This document shows positions 44,473-54,641 of a stretch of DNA of 64,000 bases, piece by piece (the stretch's first letter is position 1; every line of letters begins with the position of its first letter). The DNA comes from Arcobacter sp. (GTDB lineage: Bacteria > Campylobacterota > Campylobacteria > Campylobacterales > Arcobacteraceae): assembly GCA_002869535.1 (NCBI GenBank), contig PKUK01000001.1, positions 186,001 through 250,000 on the forward strand, in the 5' to 3' direction. The position numbers and the translations under genes were made by a program. The notes below the pieces were generated by a model. The model made no database searches, was not told the origin of the DNA, and worked only from the letters and a program-made list of their open reading frames with translations.

Positions 44473-45351
44473 TTATATAGTTTCTGGTAATTTCTCTTTT
44501 AATAAATTAACAACTTCTTCATCTAAATCTGCAACTTTAGGTAATACAATATTTGCTTTTAAATATAAATCACCCTTTGTTCCAACTTTTCTATTTAAGA
44601 TTCCTAGCTCTTTTACTCTAAATCTTTGGTATTGTTTCGTATTTTCTGGTACTTTTAGCGTTATTGTTTTATGAATAGTTTTAATCTCTATTTTGCCACC
44701 AAAAAGAGCTGTTTTTAAAGGTATATCAAAATATTTAGTTAAAGTATCTCCATCTAATGTATATTCAGGACTAGGAGCAACATTTATTTTTATAATTAAA
44801 TCACCTCTTTTGCCATTGTATGATTTACCTTTACCTTTTGCTCTGATTTTTTGTCCATCTCTAATACCTTCAGGGATTTTAATATCAAAAGAGTCATTGT
44901 TGAATGAGACTTGTTGTTTTCCACCAAGTATAGAAATATCAAAGGCAATAGTAATTTGTGCGCTCATGTCTAAATCTGGCTCACTATAACCACCAAAACC
45001 TTGTCCTCCAAAGCCTTGGTTTCCAAAACCATTTCCACCAAAGCCTCCAGAACCTCCAAACATCTGTCTTAAGATTTCATCTAAATCTACATTTCCACCT
45101 TGACCTCTTGCAAAGTCATGAAAGTTTTGTCCACCAAACATAGAATCACCATACTGGTCATATTGCTGTTTTTTCTCTTTATCTGATAATACTTCATATG
45201 CTGCATTTATCTCTTTAAATTTCTCTTCTGCATCTTTATCTTTATTTACATCAGGATGATATTTTCTTGCTAATTTTCTGTATGCTTTTTTTATTTCATC
45301 AGTTGAGGCACCATCACTCACCTCTAATGTTTCGTATAAACTTTTTGCAAT
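44473..45351 (-). CDS. cbpA: DnaJ-family co-chaperone CbpA, apparent ATT start
   Basis: 292 residues if read from 45351. J domain: [19 protein letters not shown] then [15 protein letters not shown] with the HPD motif. A Gly/Phe-rich stretch follows (about 75-110), then two C-terminal substrate-binding domains; there is no zinc-finger CxxCxGxG repeat, so it is a CbpA-type rather than a DnaJ-type protein. No ATG, GTG or TTG is in frame between the upstream stop and the GTG at 45321, and starting there would remove SLYETLEV, the first J-domain helix. At the expected Met is ATT, with GGAG 5 bases upstream. AUU starts are known for infC. It is the first gene of the hspR operon. Confidence 0.87.
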   Translation of the reverse strand: MAKSLYETLEVSDGASTDEIKKAYRKLARKYHPDVNKDKDAEEKFKEINAAYEVLSDKEKKQQYDQYGDSMFGGQNFHDFARGQGGNVDLDEILRQMFGGSGGFGGNGFGNQGFGGQGFGGYSEPDLDMSAQITIAFDISILGGKQQVSFNNDSFDIKIPEGIRDGQKIRAKGKGKSYNGKRGDLIIKINVAPSPEYTLDGDTLTKYFDIPLKTALFGGKIEIKTIHKTITLKVPENTKQYQRFRVKELGILNRKVGTKGDLYLKANIVLPKVADLDEEVVNLLKEKLPETI

Positions 45352-45383
45352 AAAAACTCCATATAAGTTATAATATTTATATT

Positions 45384-45417
45384 ATTATAGCACAAACTTG
45401 AGTCGTAGTCAATCAAG
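45384..45417 (-). promoter_or_regulatory. cbpA-hspR promoter with HAIR operator over the -35
   Basis: On the minus strand TTGACT (45412-45407) and TATAAT (45389-45384) are separated by exactly 17 bases, a near-consensus sigma-70 promoter. The -35 lies inside CTTGAGT-N7-AATCAAG (plus-strand 45397-45417), which differs from the HspR-binding consensus CTTGAGT-N7-ACTCAAG at one base. Bound repressor would cover the -35. Confidence 0.85.
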
Positions 45418-45484
45418 GTTTTATAAAAAATAGCGAAAAATAAGATTAATTGCTAAAAAAGTAAATATATACTAAAATCATCAA

Positions 45485-45814
45485 ATTAATGAAAAAATAT
45501 TTGAAAAAGATGAATGGACTCAAGAGGAGTACCTAAATTATAAAGATGAACTTGAAAAACAGGGCATTGATGTTCTATTAGTAGATACGGTATTAAAACC
45601 TATTGATACTGATAACTGTATAAAATACAACCCTTATGAAATGGCACTGTTTCCTAAAGATAAAACAGTATTTGTATTTTATTGTGACACTGGAAAAACC
45701 ACAAAAGAGAGACTTGAATTTTACCGAAGTAAATTACCTGGATATAGATGCGTTAGTTTATACGGCGGAAAAGGGTATTGGAGACCAAATTTTAGGTTAT
45801 TAAAAAAATCATGA
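45485..45814 (+). CDS. Rhodanese-like domain protein, start codon unclear
   Basis: About 108 residues in frame with the stop at 45812. Recognisable parts are the EEYLNYKDELEKQGIDVLLVD opening helix-strand, YNPYEMALFPKDKTVFVFYCDTGKT, where the Cys in YCDTG sits at the rhodanese active-site position, and a closing YRCVSLYGGKGYW. No ATG, GTG or TTG is in frame after the stop at 45473. Two explanations fit: ATT at 45485 as start, or the ATG at 45489 put out of frame by a missing A in the run of six (seven A would give MKKIFEKDEWTQ). The 3' end overlaps the next gene as ATGA. Start 45485 is nominal. Confidence 0.7.
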   Translation: MNEKIFEKDEWTQEEYLNYKDELEKQGIDVLLVDTVLKPIDTDNCIKYNPYEMALFPKDKTVFVFYCDTGKTTKERLEFYRSKLPGYRCVSLYGGKGYWRPNFRLLKKS

Positions 45815-46977
45815 AAAAAACAAAAGATTATGACTATGTAGTTATTGGAGCTGGAATTGCTGGTTCTTGTGTATCACACTTTCTAAAAGAGGATAAAGTA
45901 CTTTTAATAGACAGGTTTGAAGATGTGGCACAATTTGCTTCTGGTGTTGCAGGAGGTTTTTTATCTCCACTTCTTGGAAAACCAAACAAATTTAAAGAGC
46001 TAGTGACTAAGTCTTTAAGTTTCGCAGTGGATTTTTATAAGAGTTTAGATGAAAGTCTTATTGTGCAAAAAGGTGTTTTAAGAGTTCCCAAAGACGAAGA
46101 TGATAGGTTAAAGTTTGATGTTTATAAAAAACATTTTGACTTTGAATGGGAAGAGAAAGAAGGGGGATTTTTCTTTAAAATAGGCTCTCAAGTTTTTTCT
46201 TATGAACTATGTAAAAAGCTCACTCTTAATGTAGATAAAATATTTAATTATGAAGTGAAACATATAAAATATAAAGAAGGAACTTGGATTATAAATGATG
46301 AAATAAAGACAAAAAATATTATTTTAACCACTGGCTCTGATATTAAACTAATTGATGAAGAATATATAAACATAAGAGCTGTATGGAGACAAAGAATTGA
46401 TATTTCTACAACAACTTGTATAGATTTTAACTATCATAAAGAGTGTTCTATCTCTACTTCATATAATAAAGTTACAAATGATTTATATAAAGTTTCAATA
46501 GGGGCTACACATCATAGGTTTGAGAGTAAATTAGAAAAAGATTTTAAAGCTTTTGAAAATCAAAGTTTAAGTAATTTATCTAATATTGGTTATACAAATG
46601 AATTATACAAAAAGGATACATTAGAGCTTTTAGAAAAGGCTAACAATATAAAAACATTAAATGATGTAAAAGTATTAAAAACTTACTTTGGAGCAAGGGC
46701 TAGTAGCTTTGATTATTTTCCAATAGTAGGAAGTTTAGTTGATTCAAAAGAGACTCTAAATATGTTTCCATACTTAAAAAATGGTACACATGTTAAAAGT
46801 GATAGATTTATAAGACATGATAATCTTTTTATACTAAATGGTGTAGGAGGAAGAGGGTTTGTTTTGTCTCCTTATTTAGCAAAAAAACTTGTTGACTTTA
46901 TAAAGAAAAAAGATACTTTAGATGATGAAATTACTGTTGATAGATTATTTAAAAAATGGGTTAGAAGAAATAAGTGA
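45811..46977 (+). CDS. FAD-dependent oxidoreductase of the DAO family (MnmC C-terminal-like)
   Basis: 388 residues. The FAD-binding dinucleotide motif is DYVVIGAGIAGSCVSHFL at the N-terminus, followed by ASGVAGGFLSPLLGK. The middle is a substrate domain of sheet and helix. FGARASSFDYFPIVG and LFILNGVGGRGFVLSPYLAKKL at the end complete the FAD site. ARASSxDxFPIVG is close to the pattern of the oxidase domain of MnmC, the tRNA wobble-uridine modification enzyme, but the methyltransferase half is absent. Substrate by family is an N-substituted amino acid or modified nucleoside. It overlaps the rhodanese-like gene by 4 bases; rhodaneses often feed thiolation of the same wobble base, so a link is conceivable. 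Confidence 0.82.
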   Translation: MKKTKDYDYVVIGAGIAGSCVSHFLKEDKVLLIDRFEDVAQFASGVAGGFLSPLLGKPNKFKELVTKSLSFAVDFYKSLDESLIVQKGVLRVPKDEDDRLKFDVYKKHFDFEWEEKEGGFFFKIGSQVFSYELCKKLTLNVDKIFNYEVKHIKYKEGTWIINDEIKTKNIILTTGSDIKLIDEEYINIRAVWRQRIDISTTTCIDFNYHKECSISTSYNKVTNDLYKVSIGATHHRFESKLEKDFKAFENQSLSNLSNIGYTNELYKKDTLELLEKANNIKTLNDVKVLKTYFGARASSFDYFPIVGSLVDSKETLNMFPYLKNGTHVKSDRFIRHDNLFILNGVGGRGFVLSPYLAKKLVDFIKKKDTLDDEITVDRLFKKWVRRNK

Positions 46978-47045
46978 TAATGTTTATTAATATTGTATTT
47001 ATATTAAAAAGTTAAACTCCTACAATTTTATTAAAAGGATAAAAA

Positions 47046-47636
47046 TTGTTAAAAAATATTTTAAAATTAGTATTTTTAGGTATTGTTGGTTTTGGACTAC
47101 TTGTTTACCTAACAGCCGAAAAACCAAAAGATGTAAAAAATGATGTTAATAGAAGTACTGAATTAAGTTTAAGTGGAGTTCCTGCATCTTTGGAGCTTGT
47201 AGGAAAAGAAAATCCTGTATCTTCAAGTGAGGTATTTAAAACTGGTCAAAAGACTTTAGTGGTTGTAGGTAATCATGATTCTTTAATAATCGTAAAAGAC
47301 TTAAAAAAATATTTTGAAATAGAGTTACCATATGTTTTGGTTGCAAATATTTCAAAAGCACCTTGGTTTATCAAAAAATGGGTAGTTTCTGGGAAACTTG
47401 AAGAGTTGAATGATGACCCAACTATTCCTATGATTTTTGATGTTGATGGTTCTATGGTTGATTCTTTAAATTTAGATGATACTACAAAAACAAGTTATTT
47501 TGCGTACATTATTGATGAAAATGGTAGTATTACAAATATTTATAATGGAAAAGTAAAAGAAGAAGCAATGGATGGTTCTATGAATGAAGAAGAGAAAAAA
47601 GCTTCTTTAAAGCCACTAGTTGACTTATTAAATTAA
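47046..47636 (+). CDS. Membrane-anchored periplasmic protein, thioredoxin-fold-like without cysteines
   Basis: 196 residues from a TTG start after AAAGGATAAAAA. One N-terminal membrane helix (LKLVFLGIVGFGLLVYLTA) anchors a periplasmic domain. The domain has a strand TLVVVGNH, a helix IIVKDLKKYF, YVLVANISKAPWF, PMIFDVDGSM and a late YFAYIIDENGSITNIYNG. This order resembles a thioredoxin-like fold, but no cysteine exists in the protein, so redox chemistry is excluded. It is not recognised as a named family. A terminator follows. It lies between the FAD oxidoreductase and sodB as a single gene. Confidence 0.72.
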   Translation: MLKNILKLVFLGIVGFGLLVYLTAEKPKDVKNDVNRSTELSLSGVPASLELVGKENPVSSSEVFKTGQKTLVVVGNHDSLIIVKDLKKYFEIELPYVLVANISKAPWFIKKWVVSGKLEELNDDPTIPMIFDVDGSMVDSLNLDDTTKTSYFAYIIDENGSITNIYNGKVKEEAMDGSMNEEEKKASLKPLVDLLN

Positions 47637-47641
47637 TATAG

Positions 47642-47666
47642 AGGGTCACTTGACCCTTTATTTTTT
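47642..47666 (+). terminator. Terminator after the membrane-anchored protein gene
   Basis: AGGGTC and GACCCT (47642-47657) form a 6-bp stem with a 4-base loop, extended by the adjacent A/T pairs. TTTATTTTTT follows. It lies 5 bases after the stop at 47636. Confidence 0.75.
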
Positions 47667-47782
47667 ACAATTCTTAAATAAGACTAATTCACTCTTAAAT
47701 AAAAAACTAATTTAATCTTATTATTGTTTTTTAATTCTATAGCAGTATCATTTTAATATTAATATTTTTTAAAGGATTTAAA

Positions 47783-48358
47783 ATGAAACACGAATTAATG
47801 AAACTACCTTACGAAATGGATGCATTACAACCTCTAATGTCAAAAGAGACTTTAGAATTCCACTATGGAAAACACCATCAAACATATGTAAATAACTTAA
47901 ATAATTTGATAGAAGGAACAAAGTTTGAAGATGCTTCTTTAGAAGAAATTGTAAAAGGTTCTGAAGGTGGGCTTTTTAATAACTCTGCACAAGTATTTAA
48001 TCATGACTTTTTCTGGAATGGTTTAACTCCAGGTGGTTCTACTATCTCTAGTGATGTAGAAGCTGCTTTAGTTGAAGCATTTGGATCAGTTGAAGAGTTT
48101 AAAACTCAATTTACAAATAAAGCAGTAACTCATTTTGGTTCAGGATGGGCTTGGCTAGTAAAAGATTCAAGTGGTAAATTATCAATTATAAGCACTGCAA
48201 ATGCAGGAACTCCATTAACTGATGGTTTAACACCACTTCTTACCTGTGATGTGTGGGAACACGCATATTACATTGATACTAGAAACGCAAGACCAAAATA
48301 CTTAGAAAACTTTTGGAAACTAGTTAATTGGGATTTTGTAGCTCAAAATCTTAAATAG
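47783..48358 (+). CDS. sodB: Iron superoxide dismutase
   Basis: 191 residues, cytoplasmic enzyme disproportionating superoxide. The metal ligands are present: [15 protein letters not shown] (first His), [10 protein letters not shown] (second), and [10 protein letters not shown] (Asp and third His). Residues that favour iron over manganese agree with the Fe class (NNSAQVFNH). One departure is seen: the usual YIDYRNARP reads YIDTRNARP, a Tyr-to-Thr change that needs two base changes and lies outside the metal sphere. A strong terminator follows at 48382, and AAAGGATTTAAA precedes the ATG. Confidence 0.95.
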   Translation: MKHELMKLPYEMDALQPLMSKETLEFHYGKHHQTYVNNLNNLIEGTKFEDASLEEIVKGSEGGLFNNSAQVFNHDFFWNGLTPGGSTISSDVEAALVEAFGSVEEFKTQFTNKAVTHFGSGWAWLVKDSSGKLSIISTANAGTPLTDGLTPLLTCDVWEHAYYIDTRNARPKYLENFWKLVNWDFVAQNLK

Positions 48359-48381
48359 TAAGAATCTTAATCAATCTATTT

Positions 48382-48412
48382 AAAGGGTCATATTTTTTAT
48401 GACCCTTTTTTA
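48382..48412 (+). terminator. Terminator of sodB
   Basis: AAAGGGTCATA at 48382-48392 pairs with TATGACCCTTT at 48398-48408, an 11-bp perfect stem with a 5-T loop, followed by TT. The stem is symmetrical A/T-flanked so it could also work on the other strand, though no gene faces it. Confidence 0.85.
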
Positions 48413-48441
48413 ATATCTATCAAAAATCAAATAGGCAAAAA

Positions 48442-49503
48442 ATGAACAATATAACAAAACAAGACTCAATAAGAGGTGCTTTTTTTGCATCTATTGTTGC
48501 TGATGCTTTATGTTTAGGTAGTCATTATGAATATGATGCAAAAAAAATATATAATGCATATGGGCAAAAACCCATAGAAAAATTTATGAGTCCCGGTGAA
48601 ATGATGGGTGGAATGACCCATGGAATAGGGTGGGGTGAACAAAATTATCATCCAGGAAAAAAAGCTGGTGGAACTACTGATTATGGGGATTATAATATTC
48701 TTATATTAGAGCACTTAGCAAAAACTGCAAATCCCCCACAAGATTTTAATGTACAAGCTATTATTCCACATTGGATGAACAGACTAGAACATAGTTGGGG
48801 TTCTTGGATTTGTACTATGAGTAGAGAAACTTATGCCCAAGCTAAAAGAGGTGTAAAAGCTGAAGACCTAGGTGGATATTCAAATGCAACAGCCATAAGA
48901 CATGTTGCAGCTCATGCATATTATGAAGATGAAGAAGTGTTAGTTGATGTGGCAAAAAAAGCTATGTTTACTCACAAAGAAGCTCATGCCCTAGGTGGAG
49001 CAGAGTTTTTTGCAAGAGTTACAAACAAAGTTATCAATGGAACTAAACCAAGAGTTGCCATCGAAGAAGTTGGAAAACTTATGGGTGGTTTTTATCAAGA
49101 TAAAGTTAATCAAGCAATTGCAAAATATGAAGAGGAATCAAATCCTGAATCTGATTTATCAAAAGAACAGTTTAGCGATGACTTAGCACTTACTTCTATG
49201 GCAAGACTTTGGGATGTGGGAAGAAGTGAACCTATAAAAGTAGGAAAAGCTAGTCCAACTGAAGGAACTATGCCTGGAAGTATTTACTTTATCTTAAAAT
49301 ATGCCAATAAAGAAGATGGTCTTAAGAAGGCACTTCAAGCAAATGCTATGGTTGGTGGAGATAATGCATCTAGAGGTATTATGATTGGTATGGTACTTGG
49401 TGCTTATTTTGGTATAAATGCTATTCCAAAAGAGTGGAAAGAGAGCTTGGAACAATGGGACTATTGTGAAGAGTTGTTAAATAAACTACCACTTCTACAG
49501 TAA
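48442..49503 (+). CDS. ADP-ribosylglycohydrolase family protein with altered metal site
   Basis: 353 residues with the all-helical DraG/ARH fold. It starts SIRGAFFASIVADALCLGSHYEYDA (compare RGxLxGxAxGDALGxPxE), then GGTTDYGDYNILILEHLA and a late NAMVGGDNASRGIMIGMVLGAYFG. Active members read YTDDTQ at the first and GGDTDT at the second of these metal sites. Here they are TDYGD and GGDNAS, so at least two of the acidic ligands are lost or moved. Removal of ADP-ribose is therefore uncertain. No ADP-ribosyltransferase gene (DraT-type) is adjacent. The ATG is preceded by AAATAGGCAAAAA. Confidence 0.82.
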   Translation: MNNITKQDSIRGAFFASIVADALCLGSHYEYDAKKIYNAYGQKPIEKFMSPGEMMGGMTHGIGWGEQNYHPGKKAGGTTDYGDYNILILEHLAKTANPPQDFNVQAIIPHWMNRLEHSWGSWICTMSRETYAQAKRGVKAEDLGGYSNATAIRHVAAHAYYEDEEVLVDVAKKAMFTHKEAHALGGAEFFARVTNKVINGTKPRVAIEEVGKLMGGFYQDKVNQAIAKYEEESNPESDLSKEQFSDDLALTSMARLWDVGRSEPIKVGKASPTEGTMPGSIYFILKYANKEDGLKKALQANAMVGGDNASRGIMIGMVLGAYFGINAIPKEWKESLEQWDYCEELLNKLPLLQ

Positions 49504-49504
49504 A

Positions 49505-49530
49505 ATACAGAGAATAATATTTCTCTGTAT
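49505..49530. terminator. Bidirectional terminator between convergent genes
   Basis: ATACAGAGAA at 49505-49514 pairs perfectly with TTCTCTGTAT at 49521-49530, a 10-bp stem with a 6-base loop. It lies 2 bases after the ADP-ribosylglycohydrolase-like stop and 1 base before the STAS-like stop. Confidence 0.75.
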
Positions 49531-49531
49531 C

Positions 49532-49912
49532 TTATATATTTAGCCACTCAAAGGCTTCTATTTCATTTTCAAAGTTTTTAACTTCTCCTTGAATAAACCA
49601 AGATGCTATTTTAGAACCTACTTTTATCCAAGTTTTACTATTGATTATGGCAATTTTTTCAAACTCATTCCCATGTTTAAGTCCAAGTTTCAAATCATCC
49701 CAAGCAGCTTCAAGTTCCCAACCATCAAGCTCAGTACAATCAACAATAGCTATAATTTTAGGATTTGTAATACCTTCAATAGCAGAATCAATCATAGGTG
49801 TTATTGTCTCATAATCTTCATGGGTAAGAGTACCTACTGCTTTTATAGTAAGTAAAAAACTACTATCAACTTTTTGTATACCAACGGTAAGTTCGTGTTT
49901 TTGAGTTTTCAT
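49532..49912 (-). CDS. SpoIIAA-like STAS/SEC14 domain protein
   Basis: 126 residues in the small SpoIIAA-like/CRAL-TRIO-type fold seen as a stand-alone protein in many proteobacteria: LLTIKAVGTLTHEDYETITPMID, a central KIIAIVDCTELDGWELEAAWDDLKLGLKH (outlined) and IAIINSKTWIKVGSKIASWF near the end. It has no signal peptide and no phosphorylatable Ser in the STAS position that I can identify. Biochemical role unknown. It is a single gene facing the ADP-ribosylglycohydrolase homologue across a terminator. Confidence 0.78.
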   Translation of the reverse strand: MKTQKHELTVGIQKVDSSFLLTIKAVGTLTHEDYETITPMIDSAIEGITNPKIIAIVDCTELDGWELEAAWDDLKLGLKHGNEFEKIAIINSKTWIKVGSKIASWFIQGEVKNFENEIEAFEWLNI

Positions 49913-49994
49913 GGTGTATTCCTTTTATAAAAGTTCTACTTTTACAAGTTTACTCCAATTTTTGTAATAGGTGAAGTTTTTGCCCTTTTTAATC

Positions 49995-50819
49995 TTATTT
50001 AATTTCTGATAAACCTACAGCTTTTGAAAATTCAATTCCCAAGTCAGTTTGTGCAATGTATCCTTTTTTGTATGTGATATTTAAGTGAGAATCTATATTA
50101 GATGCAACAATTTCTTTGTATATTGGTAGTGATTCAATCCATATATATGATTTTAAGTCTACTAAATGTTGAGAATAACTTATTTTAATTAAACCCAATC
50201 TAATAAAGTTTTCTATTGATGCTGGTATTTTCTTTATGTCTTTTTCTGTTCCTTTAACATTTGTTATATGGTTTTTAATAATTTGTTCACTATTATTCTT
50301 TGTATTACGTTCTATTATTTGACATATTGGTAAATATACTGAATAGTTTAAAATTAATTTTAATAAATTTGCCTCACTAGAAGTTAATTGTTTTATAATT
50401 TCTACATAAGCTGGGTGGGCATTATCAGCTTCTTTTTTATTCATAGCTGTTGTTAATAATGATAAGTACATTTCTTTTAGATTATTTTCTTCATGAGAAA
50501 AAGCAAGTCCTTGTAGTGTAGGACCAGCAATTGAAGCTTTTGGTTCAACTAAATCTTCTTCTAAAATTTTTGATGCTTTTTTTTCCATGTCTTTTTCAAA
50601 TTTTTCGGAAAAGTATTTTTTAGCTTTATCAAAAGAGTAATTTATTGCAGCTAAAGGTAATAATGCATTATTAATTGTTTTTGTTATTGTTAATGCAGCT
50701 TGACCTAGGTTTTTACCTGATTCTTTGATTTCTGGAGTATCTCCTGCATGTTTAATAAGTTCACCTACTACTTCAGTAATTTTCTTTGTTGAATCAATTC
50801 CTTCATCAATTTCATTCAT
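49995..50819 (-). CDS. DUF4393 (Abi-alpha-like) protein
   Basis: 274 residues. The region about 85-170 has the family pattern: PKASIAGPTLQGLAFSHEE, LKEMYLSLLTTAMNK, AHPAYVEIIKQLTSSEANLL. It is flanked by an N-terminal helical segment with GKNLGQAALTITKTINNALLPLAA and a C-terminal winged-like part. There is no catalytic motif and no membrane segment. Some DUF4393 proteins are grouped as abortive-infection (Abi-alpha) proteins, so an antiphage function is possible. No other defence gene lies beside it and the gene stands alone. Confidence 0.68.
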   Translation of the reverse strand: MNEIDEGIDSTKKITEVVGELIKHAGDTPEIKESGKNLGQAALTITKTINNALLPLAAINYSFDKAKKYFSEKFEKDMEKKASKILEEDLVEPKASIAGPTLQGLAFSHEENNLKEMYLSLLTTAMNKKEADNAHPAYVEIIKQLTSSEANLLKLILNYSVYLPICQIIERNTKNNSEQIIKNHITNVKGTEKDIKKIPASIENFIRLGLIKISYSQHLVDLKSYIWIESLPIYKEIVASNIDSHLNITYKKGYIAQTDLGIEFSKAVGLSEIK

Positions 50820-50912
50820 TTTAATTCCTTCTATTTTAAAGATTATATAATAAAATATATTAGTAATATAAAAACTGAAAGAGTTTGTTAGATTTTTGAA
50901 GATATCAAGGAA

Positions 50913-50973
50913 GTCAAAAATTTCTAACCGGAGTTTACTAAGGGTAAATGAGGATTAGAAATTTTTTACTGAC
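50913..50973. repeat. 61-bp imperfect inverted repeat downstream of the HMA gene
   Basis: GTCA plus AAAAATTTCTAA at 50913-50927 pairs with TTAGAAATTTTTT and TGAC at 50955-50973, allowing a two-base bulge. Within the loop TTTAC and GTAAA (about 50934-50947) can also pair. It lies between the DUF4393 start and the HMA-protein stop. It could end the mdh/HMA transcript on the minus strand, where ATTTTT follows the stem, or be a small MITE-like remnant. Confidence 0.5.
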
Positions 50974-50999
50974 GTAGAGAGGTTTTAAAAGATAATGAA

Positions 51000-51296
51000 C
51001 TACTCAGTTTTTGAAGTAGCTACATTAAACTTACCAACAGCACAACTCACAAAACTTTTTGCTGTCGTAGTAGCTTTTTCAAAGCCACTGAGCTCATCTG
51101 TTACTAGTGGATAACCCAATCCTCTAAGTTTTACTTTTAAAGCCTCTTCTTGGCTTTCATCGATGTCTAAAGTGATTTTTCGTGGAATTACTTCTAAGTC
51201 AACTTCTACTTTTCCATAATCTTTTTCTAGGGCAGTGATTAGTGTATTTGCACATCCACCGCATTTTACGTTGTTTACTTCATATGTTTTTGTCAT
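51000..51296 (-). CDS. Heavy-metal-associated (HMA) domain protein
   Basis: 98 residues. The first 70 form one ferredoxin-like HMA domain with the metal-binding pair in NNVKCGGCANTLITALE (CxxC), as in CopZ-type chaperones, then GYPLVTDEL at the end of the fold. The last 28 residues (FEKATTTAKSFVSCAVGKF) carry one extra cysteine. The probable ligand is copper, by family. No copper ATPase is nearby. It lies 10 bases after the mdh pseudogene, so it is probably read in that transcript. Confidence 0.85.
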   Translation of the reverse strand: MTKTYEVNNVKCGGCANTLITALEKDYGKVEVDLEVIPRKITLDIDESQEEALKVKLRGLGYPLVTDELSGFEKATTTAKSFVSCAVGKFNVATSKTE

Positions 51297-51306
51297 AAGT
51301 TACTCC

Positions 51307-52254
51307 TTATTCAAAAAAATTGTTTTTATTTAGTGTATCAACTAATTCCTTAACAGAAGATACAGACTTTTTAAATAGTTTTTTTTGTTCAGCTGTTAAT
51401 TTGAGCTCTATAATTTTTTCAACCCCTGAACTTCCTAGCATAATTGGAACTCCTGAAACTATATTTTCGTATCCATATTCACCTTCTAATAAAACAGCAC
51501 AGGGATAAACCTCTTTTTTATCATATAAAATTGCTTCTACCATAAGGGAAGTAGAGTGAGCAGGAGCATAGTATGCTGAACCAGTTTCTAGGTATTTTAC
51601 TATTTGAGCTCCACCATTTTTTGTTTTTTCTACAATATCTTTTATATCTTCTTTACTTAAAACAGCATCAAGGGGAACACCTGCAACTGTTGAGAAGTTT
51701 GGCAGGGGAACCATATCATCACCATGACCACCCATAACAGAAGCATCTATTTGTCCAGCACCATAACCTAACTTTTCTAAAATAAAGTGGCTCATTCTTG
51801 CACTATCTAAAATACCTGCCATTCCTACTATTTGATTTTTTGGGAAGTTTGAGACTTTGAGTGCTGTGTAAACCATTACATCTAAGGGGTTTGATACCAC
51901 TACTATAATTGCATTTGGAGCTTGTTCTTCTATCTCTTTTACTACTATTTTCATAATTTTTGCATTTGTAAGAAGTAAATCATCTCTACTCATACCATGT
52001 TTTCTTGGTAATCCAGCAGTTATAACAATAACATCACAACCTTTTAAGTCCTTTGCATCTTTTGCTGCAAATACTAAAGTGTCAGAGCTAGCTGCATTTG
52101 CAGCTTGCGAAATATCTAAAGCCATTGCTTTTACGACATTTTCTCTTATATCCTTTAAAACTATCTTTTAACAAATTCCTTTAGACGCTAGAGTATAAGC
52201 AAGTGTTGAACCCACATTACCAACTCCTATGATTCCAACTTTTTTGTTTTTCAT
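51307..52254 (-). pseudogene. mdh: Malate dehydrogenase interrupted by a TAA at codon 29
   Basis: From ATG 52254, with AGGAA in front, the frame reads MKNKKVGIIGVGNVGSTLAY, the NAD-binding glycine motif. It reaches TAA at 52170-52168 (codon 29) after SKGIC, and continues in the same frame with KIVLKDIRENVVKAMALD to the end, 315 codons in all. The rest is a normal LDH-like malate dehydrogenase: ITAGLPRKHGMSRDDLLLTNA, VSNPLDVMVYTAL, GMAGILDSARM, and VMGGHGDDMVPLP with the catalytic His. A single base change (AAA, GAA or CAA to TAA) accounts for the break. Restart at ATG 52125 would omit the NAD fold. It may be a consensus error or a real loss. Confidence 0.85.
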
Positions 52255-52275
52255 ATCTTTCCTTTAAAATTCGTA

Positions 52276-52308
52276 AATAAAAAAAGGTAGGTTTTTACAC
52301 CTACCTTT
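52276..52308 (-). terminator. Terminator of icd
   Basis: AAAGGTAGGT at 52283-52292 pairs with ACCTACCTTT at 52299-52308, a 10-bp stem with a 6-base loop. Read on the minus strand a run of seven T follows. It lies between icd and mdh, so mdh needs its own promoter. Confidence 0.88.
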
Positions 52309-52328
52309 AAAATAATAGCTATTAAAAG

Positions 52329-54572
<2,244 letters not shown>

Positions 54573-54592
54573 TTATTCATAATATTTCAAAT

Positions 54593-54636
54593 AAGTATCA
54601 ATAAAGAAACAGTTTAATTTTGCTGTTTCAATACTT
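54593..54636 (-). terminator. Terminator of mltG
   Basis: GAAACAG at 54606-54612 pairs with CTGTTTC at 54623-54629, with an outer AAGTAT/ATACTT pairing at 54593-54598 and 54631-54636. On the minus strand the stem is followed by TTTATT. It starts just after the mltG stop at 54642. Confidence 0.65.
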
Positions 54637-54641
54637 CACAA

